Source of the DNA: Shewanella inventionis
Lineage (GTDB): Bacteria; Pseudomonadota; Gammaproteobacteria; Enterobacterales; Shewanellaceae
Reading direction: 5' to 3'
DNA length: 64,000 nucleotides
NCBI RefSeq assembly: GCF_014641855.1
Contig: NZ_BMII01000001.1
Location: forward strand, 1-64,000
The notes under the pieces were generated by a model, which was not told where the DNA came from, did no database searches, and saw only the letters and a list, made by a program, of their open reading frames with translations. Positions 19,658 through 30,178 of the stretch are shown piece by piece (within the stretch, counting starts at the first letter, position 1; each line of letters starts with the position of its first letter). Both the position numbers and the translations under genes were made by a program.

Positions 19658-21206
19658 TTAAGAATAACTTATAAGCTGGGCTATGAGTTTCTTCTTGATA
19701 AACAAAGTCTAAGTCCGTTAAAAACTGCGCAAAAGCGCCATCATCACTTGCCGGCACTTCAAAGCCTGCCAAAACACGGCCAAATGCAGCGCCATGATTT
19801 CGATAATGGAACAAACTTATGTTCCACTTACTTTGTAAGGTGGTTAAAAACTTCAGCAAAGCGCCAGGATGCTCAGGAAACTCAAAGCTAAATAGGCGCT
19901 CTTCTAACGGCTCAAGTGGATGACCGCCAACCATATAGCGAACATGCAGTTTAGCGGTTTCATCTTGAGAAAGATCTTGAACCTCAAAACCCTCTAACTC
20001 AAGCTTGGCGACAATTTCAGCCAGTTCTGTTTGGCCGCCCGTTAAACGAATACCGGCAAATACTACCGCCATATCTCGACTACTAAAACGATAGTTAAAC
20101 TCAGTCATTGGGCGTTTTTCAAGTAGCTCACAAAAACGTAAAAAGCTGCCTGGTTTTTCAGGTACTTTAACCGCCAACACGGCTTCTTTTTGCTCACCAA
20201 GCTCACAACGCTCAGACACATAGCGAAGGCTATGAAAGTTAACATTAGCCCCACTTAATATGGCAGCGGCTTTTTTAGGCGCATCGCTACTGTCGCCCTG
20301 TAGTGCCATATATTTTTTTAAACCCGCAATTGATAACGCCCCAGCAGGCTCAGCAATGGCTCGAGTGTCTTCAAAAATATCTTTAACTGCAGCGCAAATT
20401 TCATCAGAGGTCACTGTGACCACATGATCTACGTATTCACGTGCCAGCCTAAAAGGTTCTGTGCCGATACGCTTCACCGCGACACCGTCGGCAAACAAAC
20501 CGACTTGCGCTAATGTAACGGGCTCATCCGCTTCTAATGCCGCTTTTAAGCAGGCGGCATCTTCTGGCTCAACACCAATAATTTTAACTTGGGGCATAAC
20601 AGCTTTGTAATACGCAGCAATCCCGGCAATTAACCCGCCACCGCCCACGGGCACAAAGACTACTTCGATGTCACGTTGCTGCTGCACCATCTCTTGGGCA
20701 ATGGTGCCTTGGCCAGCAATCACGGCCTCGTCATCAAACGGCGCGATATACACACGCCCTTCAGTTGCCGATAGGTTTTTAGCATAATCATTTGCTTGAT
20801 CAAAGGCTTGCCCATGCAACACCACATTACCACCAAGGCGACGCACAGCATCAACTTTAATGTCTGGTGTGGTACTTGGCATAACAATCACGGCATCAAT
20901 GCCGCGGCTGGCCGCTGACATGGCTACGCCCTGAGCATGGTTACCCGCCGAGGCACACACCACGCCTTTATCGCATTCATCTTGAGTTAGCGCAGCAATC
21001 CGGTTGTAAGCACCGCGCAACTTAAATGAATGCACAGGCTGCATATCTTCACGCTTTAAGTACACCTGACAACCAAACCGAGCGGATAATTTATTCATGC
21101 TCGACAATGGCGTCACCTTCGCAACATCGTAAACCGACGACAGCAAAATTTTCTGCAAATAATAATGCGCTAAATCTAATTGAGTTTGAGACGCCAATGC
21201 CAACAT
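19641..21206 (-). CDS. ilvA: Threonine ammonia-lyase, biosynthetic (IlvA)
   Basis: 521 residues from the ATG at 21206, preceded by GGAGG. A longer frame reaches into ilvD and is unlikely. The catalytic PLP domain has the lysine in HSFKLRGAYNR and the glycine loop PVGGGGL. Two ACT-like regulatory domains follow (~335-515), marking the biosynthetic, isoleucine-inhibited form. It converts threonine to 2-oxobutanoate, the first step to isoleucine. The start follows the ilvD stop by one base, so translation is likely coupled. Confidence 0.96.
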   Translation of the reverse strand: MLALASQTQLDLAHYYLQKILLSSVYDVAKVTPLSSMNKLSARFGCQVYLKREDMQPVHSFKLRGAYNRIAALTQDECDKGVVCASAGNHAQGVAMSAASRGIDAVIVMPSTTPDIKVDAVRRLGGNVVLHGQAFDQANDYAKNLSATEGRVYIAPFDDEAVIAGQGTIAQEMVQQQRDIEVVFVPVGGGGLIAGIAAYYKAVMPQVKIIGVEPEDAACLKAALEADEPVTLAQVGLFADGVAVKRIGTEPFRLAREYVDHVVTVTSDEICAAVKDIFEDTRAIAEPAGALSIAGLKKYMALQGDSSDAPKKAAAILSGANVNFHSLRYVSERCELGEQKEAVLAVKVPEKPGSFLRFCELLEKRPMTEFNYRFSSRDMAVVFAGIRLTGGQTELAEIVAKLELEGFEVQDLSQDETAKLHVRYMVGGHPLEPLEERLFSFEFPEHPGALLKFLTTLQSKWNISLFHYRNHGAAFGRVLAGFEVPASDDGAFAQFLTDLDFVYQEETHSPAYKLFLNSAKS

Positions 21207-21207
21207 A

Positions 21208-23067
21208 CTACCCCTCCAGTTTAGTGCGATCGCGTACCGCACCTTTATCTGCACTGGTTGCTAATAGCGCATACGCTTTTAACGCTAACGATACATAACG
21301 CTCACGTGATACAGGCTTCCAACCTAATGGACCTTTGGCGTCCATTGCATCACGGCGACGTGCTAATTCGTCATCGCTCACATTCAATTGAATACTGCGT
21401 TTTGGAATATCGATCGCAATTTGATCGCCGTTTTCAATCAGTGCGATAGTACCGCCCGATGCGGCCTCTGGTGAAATATGACCAATAGATAAGCCCGATG
21501 TACCACCAGAAAAACGTCCGTCGGTAATTAGCGCACACTGAGTGCCTAAACCACGAGATTTAAGGTAAGTGGTTGGGTACAGCATTTCTTGCATACCAGG
21601 GCCGCCTTTAGGGCCTTCGTAACGGATCACCACCACATCACCTGCAACAACTTCGCCACCTAGGATTCCGCTTACAGCATCATCCTGGCTTTCATACACG
21701 CGGGCACTGCCCACAAAGGTTAAATTTGACTCATCCACACCAGCGGTTTTCACTATACAGCCATCAGTTGCCACGTTACCCGCAAGTACAGCTAGGCCAC
21801 CTTCTTGACTAAACGCAAATTCACGTGCGCGGATACAGCCATTTTCGCGGTCATCATCCACACTGTCCCAGCGGCAATCTTGGCTAAAGGCTTTAGTGGT
21901 CGGAATACCAGCCGGGCCTGCGCTGAAAAACTTAATCACGGCAGGATCATTGGTTTGTTTTAGGTCGTATTTAGCTAATACAGATTTTAGGTCACCGCCG
22001 TCATCTGCTGCTACGTGTGGTACATCATTGTGCAATAACCCTGCTCTGTCTAACTCTCCCAAAATACCCATCACGCCACCAGCACGGTGCACATCTTCCA
22101 TGTGGTATTTAGGGGTTGATGGTGCAACCTTACATAAATGCGGAACCAGACGTGACATACGATCGATATCAGCCATATCAAAGGCTAATTCAGCTTCTTG
22201 AGCCGCTGCCAATAAATGCAATACGGTATTAGATGAACCGCCCATGGCGATGTCTAATGCAGTTGCGTTTTCAAATGCTTTAAAAGACGCAATATTACGC
22301 GGCAATGCATTTTCATCATCATGCTTATAGTAACGCTCAGCCAGCTTCATTATTCGGCGGCCTGCTTCTAAAAATAATTCACGGCGATCGGCGTGAGTCG
22401 CCAACATCGACCCATTACCCGGTAATGACAAGCCTAAGGCTTCTGTTAAACAGTTCATTGAGTTTGCAGTAAACATACCTGAGCACGAACCACAGGTTGG
22501 ACAAGCGCTGCGTTCAATTTGCTTACTGTCTGCATCGCTAACATTGGTATCCGCGCCAGCGACCATAGCATCGACTAAATCAAGCTTGATTAACTTGTCA
22601 GACAACTTAGTTTTGCCGGCTTCCATTGGGCCGCCAGACACAAAAATAACCGGAATGTTTAACCGCAGCGCAGCCATTAACATGCCGGGGGTGATTTTGT
22701 CGCAGTTTGAGATACACACTAACGCATCAGCACAATGCGCATTAACCATGTATTCAACACTGTCGGCAATCAACTCACGTGAAGGCAAGCTGTACAACAT
22801 ACCGCCATGTCCCATGGCGATGCCGTCGTCCACAGCTATGGTGTTAAATTCTTTAGCAATACCGCCCACTTCTTCAATCGCACTGGCAACAAGCGAGCCC
22901 ATGTCTTTTAAATGCACATGCCCTGGTACAAACTGTGTAAATGAGTTGGCAATCGCAATAATTGGCTTACCAAAATCGGTTTCTTTAACTCCAGTGGCAC
23001 GCCATAGTGCGCGGGCACCTGCCATGTTGCGGCCTTCGGTACTGGTTGCTGAACGTAATTTTGGCAT
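21208..23067 (-). CDS. ilvD: Dihydroxy-acid dehydratase (IlvD)
   Basis: 619 residues, the usual length. Signature sequences include the iron-sulfur cysteines in [12 protein letters not shown] and [17 protein letters not shown], and [18 protein letters not shown] near the C-terminus. It dehydrates the dihydroxy acids of the isoleucine and valine pathways. It is third in the ilvGMDA operon, 79 bases after ilvM. In E. coli ilvE lies between ilvM and ilvD; here it does not. Confidence 0.97.
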   Translation of the reverse strand: MPKLRSATSTEGRNMAGARALWRATGVKETDFGKPIIAIANSFTQFVPGHVHLKDMGSLVASAIEEVGGIAKEFNTIAVDDGIAMGHGGMLYSLPSRELIADSVEYMVNAHCADALVCISNCDKITPGMLMAALRLNIPVIFVSGGPMEAGKTKLSDKLIKLDLVDAMVAGADTNVSDADSKQIERSACPTCGSCSGMFTANSMNCLTEALGLSLPGNGSMLATHADRRELFLEAGRRIMKLAERYYKHDDENALPRNIASFKAFENATALDIAMGGSSNTVLHLLAAAQEAELAFDMADIDRMSRLVPHLCKVAPSTPKYHMEDVHRAGGVMGILGELDRAGLLHNDVPHVAADDGGDLKSVLAKYDLKQTNDPAVIKFFSAGPAGIPTTKAFSQDCRWDSVDDDRENGCIRAREFAFSQEGGLAVLAGNVATDGCIVKTAGVDESNLTFVGSARVYESQDDAVSGILGGEVVAGDVVVIRYEGPKGGPGMQEMLYPTTYLKSRGLGTQCALITDGRFSGGTSGLSIGHISPEAASGGTIALIENGDQIAIDIPKRSIQLNVSDDELARRRDAMDAKGPLGWKPVSRERYVSLALKAYALLATSADKGAVRDRTKLEG

Positions 23068-23146
23068 TGCAAATATCCTTGTGTAATGTGGAGCAAGTTA
23101 CCCGTGTTATCACAAGTAACGCATTAAAATGGGTAATAATGTATGT

Positions 23147-23404
23147 TTAGCTGTTTGCTGCGTGCCCAAGTGACACCGCTGGTATCACCTTGCATTGGGT
23201 GACATCAATTAATTTAGTGAGCTGATTACTTAACAGTTCTATTGCACGTTCAGCCTCAACCCATAATTCTACAGCCATACTAGCATCGTCATTGATGCGC
23301 ATCTGCATTTGAGTGACTTTAAATCCACGGTGGCGAGTAACACGCAAAACACGCTCTAGCACTTCTGGACGTTGTTGAACGGTTATTTCAAGATTATGCA
23401 TCAT
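23147..23404 (-). CDS. ilvM: Acetolactate synthase II small subunit (IlvM)
   Basis: 85 residues forming a single ACT-like domain: [24 protein letters not shown] at the start and MQMRINDD. This is the short regulatory subunit type paired with IlvG. The ATG overlaps the ilvG stop (ATGA), a standard coupling arrangement. Confidence 0.92.
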   Translation of the reverse strand: MMHNLEITVQQRPEVLERVLRVTRHRGFKVTQMQMRINDDASMAVELWVEAERAIELLSNQLTKLIDVTQCKVIPAVSLGHAANS

Positions 23405-25068
23405 GTTTGCTTCTCCATTTGATCCATCATGTCACTGTTACTGGCTCCGGGTGGAACTAATGGCCATACATTAAAGGCATCATCAATCGCGACGTGCAAC
23501 ATGTAAGGACCACTGCTGTTAAGCATTTCATCGAGTGCTTGCTCGACTTGATCAGCATGGTTAATCGTCCGGCCAGGAATATCAAAAGCCGACGCCATTA
23601 ACACAAAGTTAGGGTTGTCAGACAAGTCAGTCTCGCTGTAGCGCTCTTCAAAAAACAGCTGCTGCCACTGCTTAACCATGCCCAATTTTTGATTGTCTAT
23701 CAGTAAAATTTTAACCGGCAGCTTACGACGTTTAATGGTCGTCAACTCTTGAACGTTCATCATAAACGAACCATCACCAGAGACCGTGACCACCGTAGCA
23801 TCTGGGCGCGCCACCTGAGCACCAATGGCTGCTGGCAAGCCAAAGCCCATAGTGCCAAGGCCAGCGCTAGACAAATGATCTTCAGGACGACGAAACCACA
23901 TATGCTGAGCAACCCACATTTGGTGTTGCCCCACATCGCACGCCACCACGCTGTCTTCAGGTAATTTATTGGCTAAACGGCGCAACATAGCTGGCGCGTA
24001 AATTAAATCACCTGGGTGTTGATAGTTCCATTGATGTTGACGCGAAAGCGTTTCTACCTCAGCTTGCCACTGACTAATCGCCAGCTTACCTTTTACAGCT
24101 TGAGTTAACGCAGGCAAGACTTGTCGAAGCTCTGCGGCAATAGCCACTTCGGCTTGGCGCAATTTACCTAACTCAGCCGCATCAATATCTAGGTGCAATA
24201 CTTTGGCATTACTGGCAAAGCTGGCTAATCGCCCTGTGACTCGGTCATCAAAACGAGCACCAACAACGATTAATAAATCACACTCTTGTACAGCGAGATT
24301 TGCCCCTTTACCACCGTGCATACCTAACATGCCTAAGTATCCTTTGGTGCCGTGGGCAATACTGCCTAAGCCTTTAAGCGTTGCAACCGACGGAATACCT
24401 GTGGCATCTATAAATTCACGTAAATGTGCAACCGCACCTGCCATGCCCACACCGCCACCAACATACAACATTGGCTTACTAGCTTGTGAAAGTAATTCGA
24501 TAGCCGAATCAAGCTCGCATTGGGTCGCCACTAGCTCATCAGCAACACTTTGTAGAGGTGTTTTGTACTCAAGCTCGGCAATTTGAATGTCTTTTGGGAT
24601 ATCAACCAATACTGGACCTGGGCGGCCTTCGGCAGCAATTTCAAATGCTTGATATAGCGTAGGGATTAAATCATTGATGTCGGTAACCATAAAACTATGT
24701 TTGGTACATGACAAAGACATACCAAGCACATCGATTTCCTGAAAAGCATCAGTGCCAATAACGGCAGTAGAGACCTGGCCAGTAATGGCCACTAACGGTA
24801 CAGAATCGAGCAAGGCATCGGCTAACGAAGTGATTAAATTGGTCGCCCCAGGGCCTGAGGTTGCAAAACAAACACCGGTTTTACCACTGGCTCTTGCATA
24901 ACCAACCGCGGCAAATGCCGCACCTTGTTCATGACGGCTAAGTAAATGCTCAACAGGGCTACCATAGAGCGCATCGTAAATAGGCATAATTGCCCCGCCA
25001 GGATAACCAAACACTGTGGTAACACCATGTGCTGCTAGTACTTTGATTACTGCATCCGCGCCGCGCAT
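23401..25068 (-). CDS. ilvG: Acetolactate synthase II large subunit (IlvG), intact
   Basis: 555 residues. The ATG at 25068 ([11 protein letters not shown]) is chosen because it aligns with the E. coli IlvG start and has AGGA seven bases upstream. A further ATG at 25086 has no good ribosome site. The thiamine diphosphate enzyme signature is clear: [14 protein letters not shown], the catalytic glutamate in [11 protein letters not shown], and the TPP motif GDGSFMMN. It condenses pyruvate with pyruvate or 2-oxobutanoate. The frame is uninterrupted, unlike E. coli K-12, where ilvG is frameshifted. Confidence 0.96.
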   Translation of the reverse strand: MRGADAVIKVLAAHGVTTVFGYPGGAIMPIYDALYGSPVEHLLSRHEQGAAFAAVGYARASGKTGVCFATSGPGATNLITSLADALLDSVPLVAITGQVSTAVIGTDAFQEIDVLGMSLSCTKHSFMVTDINDLIPTLYQAFEIAAEGRPGPVLVDIPKDIQIAELEYKTPLQSVADELVATQCELDSAIELLSQASKPMLYVGGGVGMAGAVAHLREFIDATGIPSVATLKGLGSIAHGTKGYLGMLGMHGGKGANLAVQECDLLIVVGARFDDRVTGRLASFASNAKVLHLDIDAAELGKLRQAEVAIAAELRQVLPALTQAVKGKLAISQWQAEVETLSRQHQWNYQHPGDLIYAPAMLRRLANKLPEDSVVACDVGQHQMWVAQHMWFRRPEDHLSSAGLGTMGFGLPAAIGAQVARPDATVVTVSGDGSFMMNVQELTTIKRRKLPVKILLIDNQKLGMVKQWQQLFFEERYSETDLSDNPNFVLMASAFDIPGRTINHADQVEQALDEMLNSSGPYMLHVAIDDAFNVWPLVPPGASNSDMMDQMEKQT

Positions 25069-25160
25069 TTTCTGTCCTGCTTCCATAATTTTTATCTCTA
25101 CTTCGTCAATGTTTTGCTTGCTCTACGTCATGTTTGGATATTTTTATTTAGCCTTAAACT

Positions 25161-25190
25161 AAAAAACCCCCGATCCTTTCGGAGCGGGGG
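25161..25190 (-). terminator. ilv operon attenuator terminator
   Basis: On the minus strand ACCCCCGCTCC, a GAAA loop and GGATCGGGGG form a GC-rich hairpin followed by six T. It lies 20 bases after the leader peptide stop and ~92 bases before ilvG, where an attenuator is expected. Confidence 0.9.
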
Positions 25191-25245
25191 TTTTGCAATC
25201 TTTGTGACTCTTAGGTCAGTCTAGTTGTCAAACGCCACCCCCGCT
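25183..25245 (-). promoter_or_regulatory. ilv antiterminator pairing
   Basis: AGCGGGGGT inside leader codons 21-24 (25245-25237) is exactly complementary over nine bases to ACCCCCGCT in the 5' arm of the terminator (25191-25183). Pairing the two would prevent the terminator. Stalling at the upstream Ile/Val codons would leave this segment free, while a ribosome reading to the stop would remove the competitor. Confidence 0.75.
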
Positions 25246-25306
25246 GTGACTTAATAATCACTACGGTAATAATCACGAGAATGAGCATGGCTGCACGGTT
25301 TAACAT
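25211..25306 (-). CDS. ilvL: ilv operon leader peptide (IlvL)
   Basis: A 31-codon frame beginning MLNRAAMLILVIITVVIIK. Of codons 8-18, ten of eleven are Leu, Ile or Val, the amino acids controlled by the operon. It is followed by a stop and the attenuator hairpin. The sequence differs from E. coli IlvL but has the same design. TTAGGA lies 13 bases upstream of the ATG as a weak ribosome site. Confidence 0.88.
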   Translation of the reverse strand: MLNRAAMLILVIITVVIIKSQRGWRLTTRLT

Positions 25307-25537
25307 GTTTTAGACAGTATCCTAAGTTTCAAATATTTTTTCGTTCGCTTATGTTCAATAAACGTTACGGTATGACTAACAAGTACCATAAAAGATTTAC
25401 TGAGCACAACTAAAAAATTGTCTATGTAAAAAAAATTCAGCTTCCCTGCCGAGACAATGCAAACAACAACAAAAACTTAACGCATGAGTTCAATCTAAAA
25501 TTACTTTAAAACTCACTCTATCAATTTGTTTTTTCAG

Positions 25538-25563
25538 CGCCCCATTTAACACTCATTGGGGCG
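25538..25563. terminator. Stem-loop downstream of ilvC
   Basis: CGCCCCA and TGGGGCG pair around a 12-base loop. On the ilvC strand it is not followed by a T-tract, so it may be a weak terminator or a 3' end stabiliser. The rest of the 25307-25642 gap is AT-rich and holds no gene that I can support. Confidence 0.45.
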
Positions 25564-25642
25564 TTTCGATTGATGCCTGTCCGACAACGATACTGTATTT
25601 ACAGCCAACAACTGAACAGGAACAACATCAGTTTTTTAACGC

Positions 25643-27124
25643 TTAGCCCGCTTCAACAATACGCTTCATGTCAGTCATGTAGCCGCGAAGCTCAGCACCA
25701 ATAAACTCAACATCAGTGTGACGAATTTGCTCATTCACTTCGATTAAACGTTGGTTATCAACACCATTTGAAGACTCAGCAAGTCCAGCACCTAAATACT
25801 CAGGCGACATGGCATTCACATAGTCACGTAGCATGGGTACTGCTGCGTGGTTAAATAAATAACAACCGTACTCAGCAGTGTCAGAAATAACCACGTTCAT
25901 TTCGTATAAACGTTTACGGGCAATCGTGTTAGCAATTAATGGCGTTTCATGTAACGACTCGTAATAAGCCGACTCTTCAACAATACCAGCTGCAACCATA
26001 GTATCGAAGGCTAGTTCAACACCGGCTTTGATCATCGCAACCAAGAAGATGCCTTTGTCAAAATACGTTTGCTCATCGATGTGCTCAGATGATGTTGGCG
26101 CATTTTCAAATGCCGTTTCGTTGGTTTCTGCTCTCCAACGTAGCAAGTTTGCGTCATCATTAGCCCAGTCTTCCATCATGGTGCGAGAGAACTCACCGCT
26201 GATAATGTCATCCATGTGCTTTTCAAATAGCGGTTTAAGGATTTCTTTTAGCTCTTCAGCCATATCAAACGCTTTGATTTTTGCAGGGTTTGATAAACGG
26301 TCCATCATGTTGGTAATACCGCCATGTTTAAGCGCTTCAGTAACGGTTTCCCAACCTTGCTGAATAAGCTTAGCGGCATAACCTGGCTCAACGCCATCGG
26401 CAACCATTTTCTCGTAACCTAAAATCGCACCTGTTTGTAACATGCCACATAAAATGGTTTGCTCGCCCATTAAGTCTGACTTAACTTCAGCAACAAACGA
26501 CGACATTAATACACCAGCACGATCACCACCGGTTGCACTTGCATACGCTTTAGCAATCGCTAAACCATCGCCTCTTGGGTCGTTTTCTGGGTGAACAGCA
26601 ATCAGTGTTGGCACACCAAAACCACGCTTATATTCTTCGCGCACTTCTGTTGCTGGACACTTAGGTGCAACCATAATGACAGTAATGTCTGAACGCACTT
26701 GCATGCCTTCTTCAACAATGTTGAAACCATGAGAATAGGCTAACGTAGAACCTTGTTTCATCAATGGCATAACGGCATTAACAACATTAGTGTGTTGCTT
26801 ATCTGGCGTCAGGTTAAGCACTAAATCAGCATCAGGCACAAGTTCTTCAAATGTACCGACTTTAAAGCCGTTGTCGGTTGCTTTTTGCCAAGATGCGCGC
26901 TTTTCAGTGATAGCTTCAGGACGTAGGGCAAAAGAAATATTTAAGCCAGAGTCGCGCATGTTCAAACCTTGGTTAAGGCCTTGTGCGCCACAACCTAAAA
27001 TAATAATGTTCCAATCTTTGATATATTGGCAACCGTCGCTGAACTCAGAACGTTCCATAAAGCGGCATTGTGCTAATTGAGCTAATTGTTGACGTAAATT
27101 CAGAGAGTTAAAATAGTTAGCCAT
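25643..27124 (-). CDS. ilvC: Ketol-acid reductoisomerase, class II (IlvC)
   Basis: 493 residues, the long class II form. The Rossmann motif [18 protein letters not shown] lies near residue 50. The duplicated knotted C-terminal domain contains metal-binding acidic residues in [12 protein letters not shown]. It converts acetolactate or acetohydroxybutyrate to the dihydroxy acids with NADPH. It is transcribed away from ilvY, which in enterobacteria activates it in response to substrate. Confidence 0.97.
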   Translation of the reverse strand: MANYFNSLNLRQQLAQLAQCRFMERSEFSDGCQYIKDWNIIILGCGAQGLNQGLNMRDSGLNISFALRPEAITEKRASWQKATDNGFKVGTFEELVPDADLVLNLTPDKQHTNVVNAVMPLMKQGSTLAYSHGFNIVEEGMQVRSDITVIMVAPKCPATEVREEYKRGFGVPTLIAVHPENDPRGDGLAIAKAYASATGGDRAGVLMSSFVAEVKSDLMGEQTILCGMLQTGAILGYEKMVADGVEPGYAAKLIQQGWETVTEALKHGGITNMMDRLSNPAKIKAFDMAEELKEILKPLFEKHMDDIISGEFSRTMMEDWANDDANLLRWRAETNETAFENAPTSSEHIDEQTYFDKGIFLVAMIKAGVELAFDTMVAAGIVEESAYYESLHETPLIANTIARKRLYEMNVVISDTAEYGCYLFNHAAVPMLRDYVNAMSPEYLGAGLAESSNGVDNQRLIEVNEQIRHTDVEFIGAELRGYMTDMKRIVEAG

Positions 27125-27251
27125 CTGATACCACCTTTAAAATTTATCTATTTGGGACGCAAACTACGTTTGATATTCATTCAAACTTTGCGATTGAGTT
27201 GACTATAGCCTATCCATAGCATTGCTTAAAATGATATATTCGGCATGTGAT

Positions 27252-27268
27252 GTTGCAAAAAATGCAAC
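27252..27268. promoter_or_regulatory. Probable IlvY operator between ilvC and ilvY
   Basis: GTTGCA, five A and TGCAAC form a perfect inverted repeat containing the T-N11-A pattern of LysR-type binding sites. It sits in the divergent ilvC/ilvY intergenic region, 46 bases before the ilvY start. Confidence 0.75.
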
Positions 27269-27313
27269 GTCGCTATTTTGATGAATTATCTTCACTTTAC
27301 GGAAATACCGATT

Positions 27314-28186
27314 ATGGACATACGCTCTCTAAAATTGTATTTGCACCTGTGTGATAGCCTGCACTTTGCTAAAACGGCAGAGCAATCGCATGTCAGTCCA
27401 TCCACATTAAGTCGAGCATTACAACGCTTAGAAGATGAAGTCGGCAGTAAGTTATTTGAACGCGATAATCGCAGCGTTACCATGACCCATGCAGGATTAG
27501 AATTTAAACGCTTTGCCGAACAAACCCTGGCAGACTGGAGCCAACTGCGTAGCCGTATCGACCCTAGCCAACAGTATTTACGCGGTATTTTAAATCTATA
27601 TTGCTCAGTCACCGCAGCATACAGCCATCTACCAGCTCTATTAGATCGATTTCGTCGCGACCATCCACATGTAGACATTAAACTCACAACCGGAGATCCT
27701 GCAAATGCAGTCAGCCTGATCCAAAAAAATCGCGCAGACATAGCCATCATTGCGTTACCCGAAGTGTTTCCCGATACCCTACATTTCACTCCTATAGATA
27801 AAGTGCCTATTTCGGTGATAGCACCAACCATGCAATGCCAGGTACAGCAATGGGTTAATCAGGCCAATATTGAATGGGCAAAATTACCTTACATAGTGCC
27901 TGATCACGGCCCAGGGCGAAAACGTATCGACCAATGGTTTAAGCAAATGGGAATTAAACCCAATATTTATGCACAGGTGTCGGGGCAAGAAGCCATTGTA
28001 TCTATGGTGGCATTGGGGTGCGGAGTGGGCATCAGCCCTGAAGCAGTGATCCATAACAGCCCTGTACGAGATAGGATCCAAACATTAGCATCACCTGTAG
28101 ACATTCCTGCATTTGAGCTGGGATGTTGCTGTAAAGAAAAACGCACCAATGATCCTATCATTAGTGCGTTTTTAGAGATTATTTGA
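27314..28186 (+). CDS. ilvY: LysR-family activator IlvY
   Basis: 290 residues from the ATG at 27314 (MDIRSLKLYLHL). An upstream TTG would add 12 residues and is less likely. The winged helix-turn-helix (~1-60, SPSTLSRALQRLEDEVGSKLF) is followed by a periplasmic-binding-like effector domain (~90-290). Its position divergent from ilvC with an inverted repeat between them identifies it as IlvY, the activator of ilvC that senses acetolactate and acetohydroxybutyrate. Confidence 0.92.
   Translation: MDIRSLKLYLHLCDSLHFAKTAEQSHVSPSTLSRALQRLEDEVGSKLFERDNRSVTMTHAGLEFKRFAEQTLADWSQLRSRIDPSQQYLRGILNLYCSVTAAYSHLPALLDRFRRDHPHVDIKLTTGDPANAVSLIQKNRADIAIIALPEVFPDTLHFTPIDKVPISVIAPTMQCQVQQWVNQANIEWAKLPYIVPDHGPGRKRIDQWFKQMGIKPNIYAQVSGQEAIVSMVALGCGVGISPEAVIHNSPVRDRIQTLASPVDIPAFELGCCCKEKRTNDPIISAFLEII
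28137..28174 (+). terminator. Terminator-like hairpin inside the ilvY 3' coding end
   Basis: AAAACGCAC / GTGCGTTTTT flank AATGAT / ATCATT with one mismatch, giving a long stem followed by five T, 12 bases before the ilvY stop codon. The stem contributes codons of the IlvY C-terminus. Confidence 0.6.
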
Positions 28187-28207
28187 TGAACATACTTTCT
28201 TCAAGGC

Positions 28208-29515
28208 TTATGGCATAGGTGGAGCATCATTTTCTAAACGCGTCACCAACAATTGGTCGACTTTGTACGAGTCGATGTCGACCACCTCAAATTTATAACC
28301 CGCATAATTGACAAAGTCAGTGCGCTTCGGAATTTTGCGCAACATATACATCATAAAACCGGCAATCGTTTCGTAATTTTGGTTATGTGGAAACTCTTCA
28401 ATCTGAAACGCTCGCATCACATCGGTAATAGGAGTCACCCCATCAACCAGCCAAGAATTGCCATCACGGGCAACAATTTGCTCTTCACTTTCATGTAATG
28501 ACCAGGCGCCCATTACTGCACTTTGCAAATCGTTAGTGGTCACAATCCCCACCACTAATGCGTATTCATTCATAACCACAGCAAAGTCGGCACGATTATT
28601 TTTAAAATACTCCATCGACTCAGACAGGGTTAAGGTGTCAGGAATAATTAAGCAGTTGTGCACTAATGTACTGCCTTTAAGGGTAATTTTTTCTCCATTG
28701 ATTACCCGAATAAGCAACTCTTTTGCATCAACAAAACCTTTGATCATATCTAACTGACCATCACACACTAAAAACTTATTGTGCGGGTTTTTAGCTATTT
28801 TTTGCTTAATGTCTTCTTCGGTGTCTTGCAGCAGAAAATACACCAAGCTTTCACGTGCTGTCATGGCCGAAGTGACAGACACCGACTGCATTTCAAACAC
28901 GTTTTCCATCATTTGTTGCTCACCTTTATCCATTACACCGGCTTCTGTTCCGGCGGTCATCATGGCGTAAATATCATCGTGAGTAACTTGATCGTTGCGC
29001 GCTGTAGGCACCTGCAACAGTTTAAAAATCGCATTGGCCAGACCGTTAAAAATCCACACAAAAGGTTTTAAAACCGTAATACAAAACGCAATCGGCATCA
29101 CAAAGGTAACAGCCACTTGCTCAGGGATCACCATCGCAATACGCTTTGGCATAAGATCGGCAAATAAAATAAATAACGATGTCACAGTCACAAACGAGCA
29201 CATAAAGCTCAGTTGCAAGCCCCACTCATCACCTAATAACGGTAATAACAATTGCTCAAAATACGGGCGAAATGCCGACTCACCCACAATACCGCCCATA
29301 ATGGCAACCGCATTTAAACCAATTTGCACCACAGTAAAAAAGCTCCCTGGATGCGCTTGTAATTTTAGGACTTTTTGCGCTCGGATATCACCTTCATCCG
29401 CCATGGTTTGCAGGCGTATTTTACGTGAGGCGGCTAAGGCAATTTCAGACATAGAAAAAAAGCAACTTATGCCTATCAGGCACAATATAATTAAGAAACT
29501 ATCAGTAATAGTCAT
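28208..29515 (-). CDS. paeA: CNNM/CBS-domain membrane protein, PaeA (YtfL)-like
   Basis: 435 residues. The N-terminal CNNM (DUF21) domain (~1-190) has several transmembrane helices and the motif FFSMSEIALAASRK. Two CBS domains follow (~200-330), then a CorC/HlyC-type C-terminal domain ending with YKFEVVDIDSYKVDQLLVTR. The match to remembered E. coli YtfL is close along the whole length. That protein is reported to export cadaverine/putrescine, so a polyamine role is inferred from similarity only. It converges on ilvY. Confidence 0.85.
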   Translation of the reverse strand: MTITDSFLIILCLIGISCFFSMSEIALAASRKIRLQTMADEGDIRAQKVLKLQAHPGSFFTVVQIGLNAVAIMGGIVGESAFRPYFEQLLLPLLGDEWGLQLSFMCSFVTVTSLFILFADLMPKRIAMVIPEQVAVTFVMPIAFCITVLKPFVWIFNGLANAIFKLLQVPTARNDQVTHDDIYAMMTAGTEAGVMDKGEQQMMENVFEMQSVSVTSAMTARESLVYFLLQDTEEDIKQKIAKNPHNKFLVCDGQLDMIKGFVDAKELLIRVINGEKITLKGSTLVHNCLIIPDTLTLSESMEYFKNNRADFAVVMNEYALVVGIVTTNDLQSAVMGAWSLHESEEQIVARDGNSWLVDGVTPITDVMRAFQIEEFPHNQNYETIAGFMMYMLRKIPKRTDFVNYAGYKFEVVDIDSYKVDQLLVTRLENDAPPMP

Positions 29516-29582
29516 ATATTCTCTTTATCCTAGGCACAAGGCACTTAGGCATAATGGGGTAGCGGTTATCGCGTTTAACACG

Positions 29583-29981
29583 TTAATTTTGTTTTACAAC
29601 AAAAGGACAAAAATTCGGTTTGGGGCCAATTCGAGGATGATTTCGACAGGTCTCAGGGCGTTGATGGTAAATAGTGCAACGTCGGCTATGTCTATCAAGA
29701 TAAAGACAATCATCATTGGCCATTCGGGCTAAGGTAAAAATAGCGGTTTTATGAGAAAAGTGCGCCACTATTTTAGCTTTTTGTAATCTTTTGGCGATAG
29801 CCTTAAGATCACCTTCTGCTTCAAATGGGTCAACCAACCCCATCCTAATCAAATCGTTAACGGTCACCTCGACCGGTAACGTGCAGCAGGTTGCTCGACA
29901 AGTATCGCAAAGATTTTTTCGATATGCTGTCCAAGTTGATAAATCATCAATATTAAAATGATTCCCCTTAGAAAACTTCAC
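29583..29981 (-). CDS. YkgJ-family cysteine cluster protein
   Basis: 132 residues from a GTG at 29981 (GGAG eight bases upstream). A longer frame to 30056 lacks a ribosome site. Cysteine spacing CDTCRATCC near the N-terminus and CLYLDRHSRRCTIYHQRPETCR near the C-terminus are diagnostic of the UPF0153/CxxCxxCC family, thought to bind a metal or iron-sulfur cluster. The function is unknown. Confidence 0.85.
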   Translation of the reverse strand: MKFSKGNHFNIDDLSTWTAYRKNLCDTCRATCCTLPVEVTVNDLIRMGLVDPFEAEGDLKAIAKRLQKAKIVAHFSHKTAIFTLARMANDDCLYLDRHSRRCTIYHQRPETCRNHPRIGPKPNFCPFVVKQN

Positions 29982-30178
29982 GCCGCTTTCTCCACATAAA
30001 AATAGCGCGCGTATTCTACTCAAAACACGGCAATATAACCAAGGTTTAGTTAACACAATTGAACAAATTTTGATTCATTATACCGAGCGATCCACCATAA
30101 AATCAGCAAAAAACCTCAACGCTGCTAGACTGTATTCATCCCTTCATTTGTATATTATTCAAACAAAAGGATTTGTTA

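Noticed and set aside
25307-25360. A promoter TTGAAC-17-TATTTG for the ilv operon
   Set aside because: Its predicted start would cut into the leader's ribosome site, so the true promoter is probably elsewhere.
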